From: Hyaloperonospora brassicae
Taxonomy: Eukaryota; Oomycota; Peronosporomycetes; Peronosporales; Peronosporaceae
Direction of reading: 5' to 3'
DNA: 64,000 bases
Assembly: GCA_947650285.1 (NCBI GenBank)
Contig: CANTFL010000634.1
Coordinates: 62,001-126,000 of the forward strand
In this document: one piece after another, positions 1 through 12,303 of the stretch
Layout: the number at the start of each line of letters is the position of its first letter
Position numbering within the stretch: the stretch's first letter is position 1
Program-made: the position numbers and the translations under genes
Notes under the pieces: model-generated
The model's database searches: none
The model's input: only the letters and a program-made list of their open reading frames with translations
What the model was told of the DNA's origin: nothing

Positions 1-245
1 GCGCGGCATTCCCCTCACGAGGATGACGGTACGGCTTGTAGCAGGCGCATCGATATCCGTTGAGAAACGTGTAGTCGGAATCCACTACACGTTGGAGGGT
101 GAATAGTACGATGACGACTTCATCGTACTGGAACCAGATGACAAATTTGGTGTCAACTTGGGATTATCTAGGATCAGTAGGTACAAGCCAAGAGTGAGCT
201 GACAACATCAATCCGTGAAGATGCCTGGCGCTCGTTTATCAGGTG
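1..245 (+). pseudogene. el4 aspartic protease fragment (left arm copy)
   Basis: A plus-strand translation reads through a retroviral-type protease core (LTRMTVRLVAGAS, VVGIHYTLEGE, FIVLEPDDKF). It closely matches the protease of el3 at 32,876-33,502, whose own reading is LTRMTVRLATGAS and IHYTLEGEQ. Stops follow LEGE and PRVS, so it is dead. The fragment is cut at 245/246 by the 3' LTR of el1-L and runs off the left edge of the window. The same fragment, inverted, is at 50,696-50,940. The family assignment is firm; the copy is a relic. Confidence 0.8.
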
Positions 246-1303
246 TGTAACTTGGGCCATCTCCCAGAGTCGCCTGTATCCAAAGGTGATGCTTGATCCG
301 CGAGCCTTCTGACCACTTGATCCGTCTCGTAATCTTGAATTTGAATCGTTAGGCTCCCTGCGTCCGATCGCAGTTGGTGGGGGGGGTTGGGGTGAGATCT
401 GATGTTCCGCCTGGCCAAACAATCCAAGGGAGAAGTTTTAGCAGACACAGGTCGCTCATTATTCATCGGGAGGCTAAAGTTCCTTCCCGGGGAGAAGTCG
501 ACGCGTGTCTTACGTTGCAAATTCAATTCTGTTTAATGTTAACTAACCAAATCCAAAACCTATGACTATGCCCATCTGTTCACAAGTTTAATGTTGGCTA
601 TCGCATGTCGATGTAATTCACTTCTTGAGTCGAGTGGTCCACAGCAGACACTCCGTAATGGATCGCTCTTAAGTGGATCGCTCGGTAGTACTTCGCTCTT
701 TAGTGGATCGCTCGGTAGTGGATCGCTCGGTAGTGGATCGCTCGGTAGTGGATCTCTCGGTAGTAGATCAAACCGGGGTGGATCGCTCAGGTAGTGGATC
801 GAAGTATTTGATCCACGCTAATTATGTGATCCACACCAACTATGTGTCCACCCAATTAAGCGTTACACAACCCAGGCTAAATCGTGGCTAATCTTCCGAG
901 TCATTGATCGGGCATCCACCGTCGAATCGCCGTCACTTTTTGGAGACCTCGTATCTTTGGTAGTCTTGACGATCGACTCCTTCAGCTTGCTTCCATATAT
1001 ACATATCTTCCATTGTCGTTGTCGATCCAATAATCTAGATGATGTTCACCTCTTAATTGATCCAGTCCTTGCAACTTGGTGGTCCAAGCCCTTGATCACG
1101 GATCGTGATCGGTCAGTCGTCGATCCGTGACTATACTCCTTCATGATCGTTAGGTATATAAATCTGCATAATTTTTACAGTCATTTCTGTCACTCAGTCG
1201 TTTGATCCCACCGACCGTGCCAACGGGCCTTACTTTAAGCGCGCTCATCCAATCAAATTGATCTCGCACTTAATGCGGTAGGCGCGATCCACACTTTCCA
1301 TCA
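246..1303 (-). repeat. 3' LTR of el1-L
   Basis: In element orientation it runs from TGATGGAAAG to CCCAAGTTACA, so it has TG...CA ends. It is homologous to 12,304-13,311, 37,606-38,649 and 49,652-50,695. The start could lie up to 36 bp further out (to 1,339), because weak similarity continues past TGATGG into a purine-rich stretch that I read as the polypurine tract. It carries an internal 15-bp tandem array. Confidence 0.8.
660..800. repeat. 15-bp tandem repeat in el1 LTR (GGATCGCTCGGTAGT type)
   Basis: Units of GGATCGCTCGGTAGT repeat head to tail with some variants. Because the unit length is a multiple of three, it yields spurious open frames such as GSLGSGSLGSGSLGS and VDRSVVDRSVV. Matching arrays lie at 38,116-38,236 and 50,165-50,285. 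The fourth LTR carries a different 15-bp unit at 12,719-12,833. Confidence 0.85.
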
Positions 1304-1481
1304 ATATACTTCTGCGCTTTCTTAAAATAGTCCCTTGCAGCGGCGATCGACATACATTGTCGATCGACTCTGCATTCACAACACTCATGGATCCTGCATA
1401 GTGTGCAGTTAAGAGCTCGGAGGCTGATAACTCGATTCCGCCTTCATCTCCACGGCCGGTTCAACTTACGGAAGGCATGCC

Positions 1482-3679
1482 ATGTTCCCTTCGTCTCGGG
1501 TGGGCGTTGAGTCCTTGGTGAATCGTGATACTTTGAACGCGGGGATCGCGGCACTTTACGTTCAACTGGATCTTCAAGACGCGGTTGTTCGAGATCACCA
1601 CTCCTTGGAGGAGATACGTCGAGACCAGAAACTGCACAACGACCGACTACGGACAGAGTTGGCATCGTACGTCGAGATCGCCCCGCGCTTGGCGACTAAT
1701 GTAAAGAGCGTTATCTCAGCATCTGGACCGATCACCAGAACTTTTACGAGCGGTCGCGCGCAATTCAAACGGAGCTGGCACGATGCTTGGGCCATGATGA
1801 CGTGATCCAGGAGCCTAAAACGACTCTTTTAAAAAACAAAGCAAACTTGGAACACGAGACATATCGGGGAACTCGTGAATCGTCCAACGACCAGCAGCAA
1901 GTGGGGACGCTGACTTCTCGCCTGGCTGCTGCAGAACAAAATACGGGTGGCGATCTCCAAGATCCTACGGTCAAGGCATCCAAGTACAAAAAACTTTTCA
2001 ACAAGGTTAATAAGAAACTTAAAGTGGCTAGAGTGGAGTTTGAAGAATTGTCGAAGACATTTCGAGATTGTATTCGTGAACAAGAGCGCGTAGAAGTGGA
2101 GCTGTAGCGGATGCAATCGGACTTCGCGGATCGTGGCGCCGAGGTGGATAGTTTGCGCAGTCAATCATTGGGCTGGAAACATAAGAGACTCTCGGCCGTC
2201 CGCTATCGAGACGTAATTTATACTCACTTGGCTCAATTGGTATCTGAATCGCTTTGCATTCCTTCAGATATCCCGTCCACGGCTTCCGCAACCCCACCAA
2301 CCGGCAAATGATCCAGACCCACGGAACCTGATCTCCCGATCAAGCGTCACCGCGCCGCAAAGATGGCGCGATCCGGAACGGGATTATGAAAAACCCATTC
2401 GGCCAAGTCATCCGGTGGGTCCCGCGATCGGCTGAGTCTGTGCAATTTGCCACATCGTCTGAAACCATCAGAACACCCCGCGTGTATTTGCGATCTTCCC
2501 GATCGAATCGATCACACGAGTCCAAGACCACGTCCGAATGTGCATGGACTTTGTCAAATCAAGGCACCGCAAAAGAAAGCGATCCGCCTCCTCAGCAGAA
2601 GGCGAACGGGAACAGAAGCTTCCGAACAGCGATCCGTCTCTGTTTGATACAGATCCACTCGACTCTTCTAAAAAGGATACCATGCCGCCTTGTCTGTATC
2701 GCACTCTTCATTGCGGCGCCATGGATCTTGGAGTAACGCTTTCTCTTCTTCCAGATCGATTCCTGCCACAATCGTTGTGAATTCTCCCAGTCTCAAGTCC
2801 GGATTGCCCTCACCCTTGAGTGAATCCGCACTGTTTACGAAGCGTTCAGTCTCGAAGGTGGACCTAACTGGCGAAGCGTCAAGCGACTTCGACGGATGGG
2901 ACAGTGTGACCAGCGACGCGCGGCCTGCTTAGATTGCCCTGCTTCCGGCTGATGAGTACGACCGTTTAGCCCCGATCTGGTTACCCCGTGCTGAAAGGTT
3001 TCCCGGATACCGCGATCGGGTACCCTAATCCCACCACCGCGTGTATTTGTGGTTGGATCGTCGTGTCAGCTTGACCTGCGTGGTGGAGCTGGACATGGAT
3101 ACCCTGTTCAAGCATCTGACGCGTCCGAAAGGGTACATCTTCCCAGCACCCACAGCACCTCGATCCAACGCTGCGCCACCTAAATACGAGTGGATTTCAC
3201 GGCTGGTCACCTCGGCTCAAGTGAGGGCGATATATCAGCAAGAGCCTTGTAGTAACTAATGGAGCCAAGTCACTCCGGTATCTTTTTGCGCGACTGATTG
3301 GTTTGCAGACTTGTCTACCATGTATCGCGACTTCGAGACCCGGCACCGGCAAGCTCTTTGAGAAGCGACCCACGCCCTATACCTGCCATTCGAGCAGTGC
3401 GATCGCGATCCGGAGCCAAATCAGCTATATCATGAGCGCAAACAGCAGCGATCGCGATCCGGACCCCGGCGGTAAAAGATGATGCGTTTCATCCTTTAGG
3501 GGATGATCGACGGGCATTGCGATCTGGACTTGTTCTTAGACCCCTTTTTCATGCATTTTCCGTCTCTGGTCGAGATGCGTCAAAGGTATCAGGGTTTGGG
3601 TGATCCCCAGAGAAACATATTAAACCTGATCTCAGCTCTGACGCATCTGGATTCCTCTGAACCTTGGCACAATCAGTTT
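1482..3679 (+). pseudogene. Antisense accessory ORF relic of el1-L (coiled-coil type)
   Basis: This frame lies between the 3' LTR and the end of pol, on the strand opposite to pol. The first part (ATG at 1,482) is in one frame. After a shift near 1,700 a second frame continues to about 3,679 with roughly a dozen stops in some 630 codons, far fewer than random. The start is charged and helical, a likely coiled coil (LTSRLAAAEQ, FNKVNKKLKVARVEFEEL). Later parts include YLWLDRRVSLTCVVELDMDT, WISRLVTSAQVRAIYQQEP and FMHFPSLVEMRQRYQGLGD. It converges on the chromodomain end at about 3,945. I do not recognise a named family. Confidence 0.55.
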
Positions 3680-3944
3680 TGATCCCGCATCCAGGGTCAC
3701 CCAGGGTCGTCAATCGCCCGTCTATCCAGTAATTTTTCCCGAAGTAGTCCATATCGATCCAGGCAATCTCTTCATTTAATCGATCAATAGATCTCCATCG
3801 TTTTCGTCTTCGTCGGCCATCACAAGTTCTTTCTCTTTGCCTTTTCATATACATCCACTACGATCGGGCTTCAATACCCCGGATCGTCACAAGTCACATC
3901 TCTCCTAGACCCCCCTCTGCAACGTTCTTGCAGACCAATCCCAA

Positions 3945-5120
3945 GTTGACAGCTCGGCTATTCGTCTACCGCTTCTTCGTGTGATTGCATCACTTCAAAG
4001 CGATTATTGCTGACCCGATCGCGGTCGAACTCTTGCATCAAGGCCCTCCAGCTCAAGTCTTCTTCGTCTACCCAGGTCGTATCGCCAGATCCCTTCCATT
4101 ACACCAAATACTGGCGTTGGATCCTTTCAAAGCGAGTCTTCCTGCCGGATCGCACCTCCATTATTTTATCGACTTCTTATTCATCTTCATCCAATGAAAG
4201 TTTCCATCTGTCTTCCGGCAGCATGACTTGGTCAAAACTTAGGCTATCCTCCTCCTCAACATTCAGCTGGTTTCTCGGCTGATCCCGGAAGATCTTTACT
4301 TGCTTAAGCTTGGATATATGTACCAGTGGGAACAATCGATACGGAGTACTCGAAACTTCCCACCGCACCGCTTCCCTCCGCAGCGTTCACTCACCCGGAA
4401 TGGTCCATACCACATGTGTACCAGCTTTCGGGAATATTATTCTTTACTCGATCCAAATAGAGCCATACCTGCGATTTAACCTCGATATCATCTGATCCTT
4501 CCTCCGTATTGTGTCGTTCAGCCCGGTACTCAATCTCGAAATGCAGCCCATTGTTAACGACTTCTCTCGCTCGTTGATGTTGACGTTGTATGTGGTATAG
4601 CCATCTTCGGGGTTCTTGATCCCGTAGTTTGGTGCTACACAACGGCAAACTCACTTCCAGTGTCGATCGTGGGTCCCAACGTGAATCAGGGAGGTTAAAG
4701 TATCTCCTCGCACACGATCCTGTGCCGTATTGATGGCGAGCGTAAACCTCTCGGTGTATTCATCCCAATCCTTCTGATTCGTATCCGTGACGTACATTTT
4801 CAAAGCTCTCGTCAGTGTTTGCAGCATTCGTTCTGCTGTCTCATTAACTTGAGGTCGGTACGCCATGCTTTCACGTTTTTTAGGACCCGCGATCCGATAG
4901 AACGATCGGAAGAAATCGGATGTGAACCCTGGCTCTCGATCGTGGCGGATCGCTTGACTAGCTCCAATCTTCGAAATTTACACTCTTCGTAACTCTCAGC
5001 GATCGTCTATGCAGTTTTAGAGGAACTCTCCTCGGAGATCACGTACCCTGAGAGCAAATCAAACCACAACAACAACTAGTTCTTTCCTTTTAAAGATCTC
5101 CGTAATGACGGTATGTGATC
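3945..5120 (-). pseudogene. el1-L integrase, tail and chromodomain relic
   Basis: Mirror image of 45,825-46,996, where the reading is easier. Visible pieces are MAYRPQVNETAERMLQTL (4,651-4,866), which holds the catalytic Glu of the DDE integrase fold, the beta-barrel tail with SQVWLYLDRVKNN (4,391-4,654), and YRLFPLVHISKLKQVKIF followed by LPEDRW (4,177-4,368). A chromodomain with two stops ends near 3,945. The core region at 4,870-5,120 is frameshifted. Integrase inserts the cDNA, and the chromodomain would direct it to chromatin; this copy cannot make either protein whole. Confidence 0.75.
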
Positions 5121-5759
5121 CATCGCAATTATTTAAAAAGAGTAATTGGCTTGGACATTCCCCGGGGATTCTCCGCGAAGAGAAATTTTTTCTCTTTACA
5201 ACGTTCAATCAACACTTTCCATCACGTAACGCTTGACACGCCGATAGAGCCATCTCCAGGTGAAAGTTGGACCGGATTTGTTGGTACGTTCGGCCTAGCC
5301 CTTGCTAGCCACCCTCCAGACTGGTGTGGTAGTGATGTAGGAAATCTTGCTACAGTAGTTATGGTATCTCCAAACGAACCAGCTCCACGCGACTGTCTTG
5401 ATATTCCGTTGATCGAGAGCAGAAAAAAAATTGTCCGCTCTCATCTAATTTATATTCGGACGCGATCCGAGCACATAGATTTGCCTTTTTGATACTCAAC
5501 TTTGTTATGTCCCCGGCCAGGAATTCCTTCAGGTTGGCGATCCACTTCTACTCTTCCTGTGCTTACTTGATTCTCTGGATCCTGACCTGCCGAACGAATT
5601 GCTCTTGATGTACCTCAGGTGATCGCCGTCTCCTTACGGCTGACCTAGGGATGGAAGATATTCTCACGACCCGATCGACATTTGGGTGCCAACATCTTAA
5701 CCAACCGGTTCAGCGAACGTAAATCCTGACGGTCGTGATCGGATAAATCGATCGAGCCT

Positions 5760-6690
5760 TGTCCTCGTTGCAAATCCTTGCTTTTCAGTCAGACGGCACT
5801 TTGATTCCATTCCCTCTTTATATGTAGGAATTCGTGGATCGGTCACTATCGGAGTTTCTCCATAGCCTTATGACGTAGCAACTGCAATCCGGGCGCTTTG
5901 CAATCGGCTTCTCCGCGCATCTGCCAGCGGGCTTAGTTAGAATCGCCACAAACGATGATACGCCCGCGCGTCTGATCGGCCAAGAGATCGAGACCTAGTA
6001 TCAATCCACGATACTCAGCCTCGTTCACTGTCAAGCCCGTCGCATATTCGGCTTCAGAAGTCACTGTGTTCCATTCTAATAGCCTTCATACTATTGCGCT
6101 ATATGCCCGCCTTTTCGTTTGGTCTGGGCCGATCCATCAAAGCTGATCACCCAAAGACTTTCACCCTCCCCCACCGTTAATGCTGGCATTCTTATAGTAT
6201 GTTTCGGCTATTATCGAGGCATGATTGCGATCAACATCTCGTCGACCTCTTCACGCGGGGTGATGCTGGCAGCGAGTGTTCCAAGGCTTTCATCTTCTCC
6301 CTTTTCAACCTGCTTGATCTCTAGCGTCCAATTCGATAACAATACCGCCCATCTCCCTTACCTCCCATTCAGGCCTGAAGATCGTACCAGCCAGGCCAAA
6401 GCCGAATGACGCGTGAGAACCTTGATTTCTCGTGAAACCAACATAGGGTAGCCAATATCCAAGATGCGCAGCAGAGCTAAAACATCTCTTTACACCATTC
6501 TATCGTTAATCTTAATGGTCTTTAGCGTTCGGATTGTGAACGTTACAGGCCTGTATATTTTATCGTGTTCTTGTTGCAAAGATGCCGACACTGCCCATTT
6601 ACTAGCATAGACCACGATCACAGGAGGACGATCCGGATCGAAATGTTGAAGAATCCGAGTTTTAGCAATCTTATCTTTCAGCATGTTGAG
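5760..6690 (-). pseudogene. el1-L dual RNase H relic
   Basis: Two RNase H modules lie in tandem on the minus strand. The first is Ty3-type: ILQHFDPDRPPVIVVYASKW, then YRPVTF, at 6,490-6,684, running on to about 6,300. The second is a separate RNase HI-like unit at about 5,760-6,070, with NEAEYRGLILGLDLLADQ (a catalytic Glu) and IIVCGDSN (a catalytic Asp), the latter followed directly by a stop. A second RNase H is known from plant Tat and some oomycete Gypsy lineages. Both modules are disabled here. Confidence 0.7.
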
Positions 6691-6884
6691 CTAAAGCATC
6701 GCTTTTTCCCATCGACTTCTGGCCGTTGCGGTCAAATTACCCCCTGTAACACAGGAAAACGCTGAATCGCTCCCTGCTACATAGATACGATCTGGATCGC
6801 TACCACTTTGATGTTACCGGTCGTCCACTTTTAAATCGCCCACTGTAACACAGATACGATCTGGATAGCAATCACCTTGATGTT

Positions 6885-7960
6885 AGCGGTCGTCCACTTT
6901 TGGATCGCCCCCTGTAACACAGAAAAACGCTGGATCGCTGGATGAAAAACCGATACGATCGGGGTAGCTATTCCTACGACATCTTTGATCTTCAACTCTC
7001 TTTTCACTCGGTATAGGCAACTCCATCTTTTCCAGGCGGCGGATTTCGTGGAAATCTGATTTGCGTAGTTTGTATAGCATTGATGCGTATATTTCAAAGT
7101 CTTCAATGAATCGCCTATAGTAATTCAAAATTCCTAAGAACGACTTCATCGACCGCATCGTTTGAGAAAACGGAATATCAACAAGCGATTCGAGATCCTT
7201 CGGGTGAGCTTCCAATCCATCGAATGATACATGATGACCAAGATAATTCACCTTTCGCCGTCCCTAAACACTTTTGATCAGGCTGATCGGCAAATTCCAC
7301 TTGTCGCATACACGTATCAATTCTTCTACTATTTTGTATAGATCAGCCCACGATGTAGCTGGAATCAATATGTCATCGATGTAAGATCTCTGACCTAGCA
7401 CAGAAGGTGTCTGACGGGTGTCCGGTTCTCCTTCTTTGAACACGTCGATCCGTTTGGATGACTCCATAGAAGACGCGTCTGTATCAGCACCAATTTTCAA
7501 AAAGCCATACAATGCATTGTCGATCAGGCTTTGGAAAATCTGTGGAGCATTTTTTAACTTAAACGGCATCTGTAACCACTCAAACAATCCCGATGTCTTA
7601 ATGAATGCGAAAACACTTCTCGCTCGCTCCATCATCTCCAATACCCAAAACACGCTTGCCATATCCAGTGAGCAATACCACATCGCTTTGTCCATAGGTT
7701 GTACTAGTTTGCTGATCAATGGCATTGGATATACCGTCAGCCTTGTTAGCTGATTTACTCGTCGATAGTCAATTCACAATCGAATGTCCTCGCCATTCTT
7801 CTTGATAATTACGACGATCGGCGAATCCCATGGTGATGTGGGAGGTCGGGTAAACTTGTATGATAGTAGTACTTTGATCAAATCCGCTAGTTTTTAATAA
7901 ACTTGGGCGCTACTGGCCGTACTCTCTGCGCGATTGGGCTCGCTCCTCCCACGTCAATAT
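6885..7960 (-). pseudogene. el1-L reverse transcriptase relic
   Basis: RT motifs on the minus strand: MDKAMWYCSLDMASVFWVLE (catalytic Asp in SLDMA), GLFEWLQMPFKLKNAPQIF, the metal-binding motif YIDD at 7,372-7,383 (SYIDDILIPA), and the thumb/connection SFLGILNYYRRFIEDF. The N-terminal part (SPIAQRVRPVAPKF) ends at a stop near 7,887. Stops and shifts break it at about 7,260 and between 7,725 and 7,887. An acidic linker with no recognised domain (7,887-8,653) joins it to the protease. Confidence 0.8.
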
Positions 7961-8768
7961 CGCACATCGCCCCTCGTGCGGCTGGAGGGAGTGAGTTTTC
8001 TTGACCCGTAAAAAGTTGCTTGTTTCTCCAGATCAGATGTCTCAATCGTTCCTGTTCATGACTCAACAAGACGTCCGGATTGTCTACCTGAATATCGTCA
8101 ATCGTAACATCGACAGTAGGCGTAATAATGTCAGGCAATACCGCCATGTGTTGATCCACATCCTCGTCGTACATCTCCCCACATTCAGGACGATAGGCAG
8201 AGACATGCGGCTATTTCTCGATTCGATCATTCTCCTAACATAGCTCTTCATCAGGCTTTACATCTGGTTAAGGGCCGGCCTTTTGATCGACTAATCGCCT
8301 TCTACGTCGTTCGTCGTTTGTTCTTGAATCATATTAACCACAGGCAGTACACTTACTGATAGATGATCTACTTTTAGATCGTCGATCATACCACGCGATC
8401 CTTCATGCGATCGATTGGTACCCCTGTCCTTATTCGTTTCACCTCCTTGCATTGGCCCCTCGGGTGCTCGATCGCCTCCGCCCTTCTCCTCTATCGTGTC
8501 AACGATACGTGGTAGTGGCTCCAATTGTGGAACAACTTTCTCGCCTCGGATCGGGCTGCCCCTTGATCCATTAGTCTCTTTCGGCTGACTTAAAATCTTC
8601 TTTGGTGTAGGGTATGGTAGGTGATCCACAAGCGGTCCAGCGTTTTCGGGCAATATTTCTTCCCCTTTTTCTGTCGTCCCATAATGCTAGAGTCTGCCAC
8701 TCGTTATAACGTCGCGATCCAAGCGAGACGTAGCCTGGGTATCAAGACACCATATCGGCAGCCATAAT

Positions 8769-9520
8769 TCAGTGTAAAGCCGGTTCGCGATCGAGAGTAA
8801 CTACTGTATCGCTGAGATTTGTCAGATACAAGTACTTGATCCGACCTATCCCGGTGGTTACAGTCGGCACCCATGTCCAATCATGCTTCACCCATAGCTT
8901 GGCGATGAACTGAATATTGCCGATCCTTATCTCTGTCGATCTACCGACCGGTAGAACTACATGTTGTTCCGATATCACGATCGGCTGCATGGACGATCCG
9001 TACAGAGGTCTGCGTCCTGCCAAATGAATTCTCACTTCATCCGGCAATACCAGCGTCTCATCAGCTAAATTCAGGCGTATTCTTACGGGTACAATGAAAT
9101 CCATTCCTAAAATCGCTTCTTGACCGACTTGATCACCCACCCACCCATCAAAATTGTATACCAGCGATTCATATAGGTTGGTCTTGATCTTTGTGCGTCC
9201 TTCTGTCATGCACGTTTTTCACCTATCCCCACACATTCCCAATTTTGATTCTCGCCGATGAAGCTTCCTACATTACAAGCAAAGGCAGTGTCCACGCAAG
9301 ATATTAGCTTCCGAGTCAAGTAGCATTGTGGCCTTTTCGCTGTTAATCTTTCCAACCCGTGTAGAATGCTTAAACCACATTCCTCCTGTAGGTCAATTTC
9401 AATGTCCCCTTGACTCGCTGCCGCTAAGACAAAATCAGTCTTGTTGGAAGACCGGGCTTGATCATCATGTTGGCTTACAATCATAACGGAACGCATACAT
9501 TTTGACGAATAGCATGTATT
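8769..9520 (-). pseudogene. el1-L aspartic protease relic (DSE for DSG)
   Basis: The C-terminal half is intact for 146 codons and includes QEAILGMDFIVPVRIRLNL, the second conserved block of Gypsy proteases. The active-site loop lies in another frame at 9,309-9,317 and reads LLDSEANI, where families have D-[ST]-G-A-N. The essential Gly is therefore replaced by Glu. The same change is in the right arm at 41,637-41,645. A frameshift separates the two halves. Confidence 0.7.
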
Positions 9521-9633
9521 AGGTAGATCTTCCTGCCTGTCATCGCTTCCATTGCCTAACTTCCTCTCTACAAATGCATATATGCAGATCCTTGATCACT
9601 CGGATCGAAACATATTCTAACCTGGCGAGCGTC

Positions 9634-9879
9634 CTAATTTTTCATCTTCTCGACTTGTTTCGGCAACATCCTTGCATGCTTCGTAGGAACATACCACTGG
9701 CGGACCATGTTATAAAACTGTTCCATCGGGCAATTCCCTACATCGTGGATGTTCTCGCAGACGGAACACACGTGGTAACATTTTCCCGCAAGATGACCAT
9801 TACGGCCACACTTCTGATTAGTCAGTCGCTTCATACACCCGCGATCGTTATGTCTCTTCGCTCCACAGTGCGTAAACAC
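9634..9879 (-). pseudogene. el1-L gag zinc-knuckle region
   Basis: Open frame with Cys-rich motifs HCGAKRHNDRGC, KCGRNGHLAGKC, and CSVCENIHDVGNC followed by PMEQFYNMVRQW. KCGRNGHLAGKC is a CX2CX4HX4C knuckle that binds RNA. The adjoining block is typical of oomycete Gypsy gag C-termini. It sits between the gag core and the protease in another frame from both. Differences from the right-arm copy are few (A/V in GHLAGKC). Confidence 0.8.
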
Positions 9880-10066
9880 TATTTAAGGCTTCCCACGATC
9901 GTAGTGCCTCTCTTGATCAAATTTACCATTTTTGACGATCGGGTCTCCTGGCGTCTGAGGGCAATCCACAGCAGCAGCTATGTACACATTTCGTCGATCC
10001 GAGTTAGTATCCGATCATCCGGAATCAACTAGTGATCCACTGCTCTCGTCTTCTACGTGGATCGCT

Positions 10067-11755
10067 CTTACAGCCGGGCCAGTTGCGCTGGCATTTGGGC
10101 TGCCTGTGACGTAAGACGCTGTCGAGATTTACTTGACTCCATAGAGGCGTGAGCTTGTCTAACTTCAACATTTTCGCATTCTTGCAGAGTTTCTTCAAGA
10201 TCTTCTGTATCTCCAAGGCGTAAAATCGTCAACATTCTCGCCCGATCGCGATCTTCCGGGGTACCAATATAATAATTCACATGTTTCTTGCGGGTTGCGG
10301 GCGATTCATATCGTATCAGGAGCTTCGTTCGGATCGCGGTCACATTCAGACGGTGCAATCACTCCAATTAATTCTCCTTCGATCGCTTACGGGCGTGTTA
10401 GTAGATTCTTCCAACCGAAATGCCATTCTTTCTTCCGTATTGTCCATGAAGCCTTCTTAGGGTGCCTTCCACGAAGTCCTCGTCGAGCGACTGAGCTGGT
10501 TATACCAGTCATGCGCAGGTCCCGTAAAAAGATCGCTGAACACAAGTCAATTCTCCGCATCAGGCGCTTGATCACGTAGAAACGCTAACTTTACCTTACT
10601 GACCAAGTTTCTGGTTCATTTTTCATTCTTTTCTCGTCCGGCAAACCCTTTCAGTTCAGCCATGGCAGACATCTGAATACTTTTGTAGAGAGCCCGCCAC
10701 CATCCGGCACTCCTGCCGTTGCCAATAGTGGTATCTTTCTTATTACCTTGATCTCGATATTCACGACCATAGTCGTGCGATATACTAGGACGCGATCCAA
10801 TCGACTCCATGTCCATATCAGGCAGATACATCTCCGGTTTGGGTTGGTGTATTGCCGATCGTCCGGCATTCATACGGGCTTGTTCCAGCTAATAATTCTT
10901 CATGGCTGCAGGAAAATCGGAATATACCTGATCTGATTCCACCATGTTCATGAACTGCGTTGCCGGTGGTTTCCCCGATTGCACCTCTGCCTCATTCCGC
11001 TCAAGTTTCTTTCTTAATAGGTCCGCGCCTTTTGGTCGAGGCGACATCTGGTGGATCTCGAACGAATCGTTCCAGTCCTATTCGACTCCGCTATAGCATA
11101 ACGGGACGCCCCGTGTGCTCATCCTTGAGTAATCGTTGATAGGTGTGAGAACTTGATCCATCGTGACTCGCGGCATGAACCGTTGATCGGTGGTGCGGAA
11201 CCGCGGGGTCGGATTGTCTCCAGGGTCACGTATGCCTATGAGCGGACTTAACTTCTTAAGCAGCGACTGTTCAATAGCGATCATTCGATCGTGGTTGCAC
11301 TCTCGTAGAGTTTGCGAATTAAACGGTCCCGCAGTGTCCCTTCTCAGTTAGCAGGATAATTAGAGACCGGAAAGCCTACAACACGTTAGAAGTTGGTTTG
11401 GGCGCTGATATTGGTCCGCGTAGCGATCCGGTCAGCTTCGGCTTGATAATATAAAGCACAGGATCGCTCGACAACATCTTCTCCAGCTGACTCAAATGGT
11501 ACTCCCGGCTGATTTCGTCGAATCGCTAGTCTTCAAACCTTTTTTTGCGATCCACTGACTGTGAGGCTTGATTTATGTTCTCCGTCTTGACTTTATTGCC
11601 GGATTTCCTATTATGTAGACGTTTCGATTTTGTTTCACCGCGGCCAGCTGCTTAAAGTCGTCTGAATCATTCGCTTCATTCTTCGCCATGGCGGATGGTT
11701 CATATAATATACGTGAAAATCGTTTGGGGATTCCCCTACGACTTCCATCCTGCAT
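10067..11755 (-). pseudogene. el1-L gag core relic
   Basis: Pieces of a Ty3/Gypsy gag: ARWWRALYKS-like start (as GWWRALYKSIQMSAMAEL, 10,616-10,873), then in other frames AFLRDQAPDAEN, LFTGPAHDWYNQLSRSTR, and LHRLNVTAIRTKL with the C-terminal helices (10,068-10,358). The upstream N-terminal part (11,078-11,284 and 11,573-11,755) is poorly conserved and broken. Gag would form the virus-like particle. Several stops and shifts are shared with el1-R. Confidence 0.75.
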
Positions 11756-12303
11756 ATCGTGCTTTGCAGAGCGAATTGCGGTGGCCCCCGAACAACATAA
11801 AGAAAAATTAAAGTTTTCTTTCAGATTGTGCGACCGATCTTTCTCTTTTTTTTCTTGTCGTCAAATCCCCTCCCAAAACTTCGACGATCTGGAGATCCTT
11901 CTCTTTCACGCGTCTGCGAAGATCCCTCTGGATCTGGAGCTTCTATCCCCGGTTAAGGCTTGAGTGAATTTTTCGCTTAGGGCCTCACGGTGCAATCCTA
12001 ATTTAATAGAAGATCCAGGCACGCGCACCATTGTGGTGGAGTGGTGATCGCTCGTTTAGCGAGTCGATCCCGACTCTCCACCGGCGCCCGGACGATCAAA
12101 TAACAAAGGGGGTACCCCGATTTTGTGAGCTGTGTCTTCTTGCTCACCTTGTGTACCCGTCGGTGGGGCGGGTTGCGCTCTTCTTGGTGGACTTGAGCTG
12201 AAGCGGAACTTGACCGTTTTAGGGATAGGGGTTGATCGGGTGAAAATTCTTCACCCGTTCAAACGTAGAAACGGATCGCGTGGAAATTATTCACTCGACT
12301 GCT

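Noticed and set aside
591..891. Open frames with GSLGS or VDRSVV repeats near 591-891, 38,115-38,303 and 50,134-50,378
   Set aside because: They are translations of the 15-bp LTR tandem repeat; the unit is a multiple of three, so any frame without a stop stays open.
3549..3854. Minus-strand 101-codon frame (and its mirror 47,100-47,405) as an extra pol product
   Set aside because: The opposite strand carries the more protein-like text of the antisense ORF, and no domain is recognisable in this frame.
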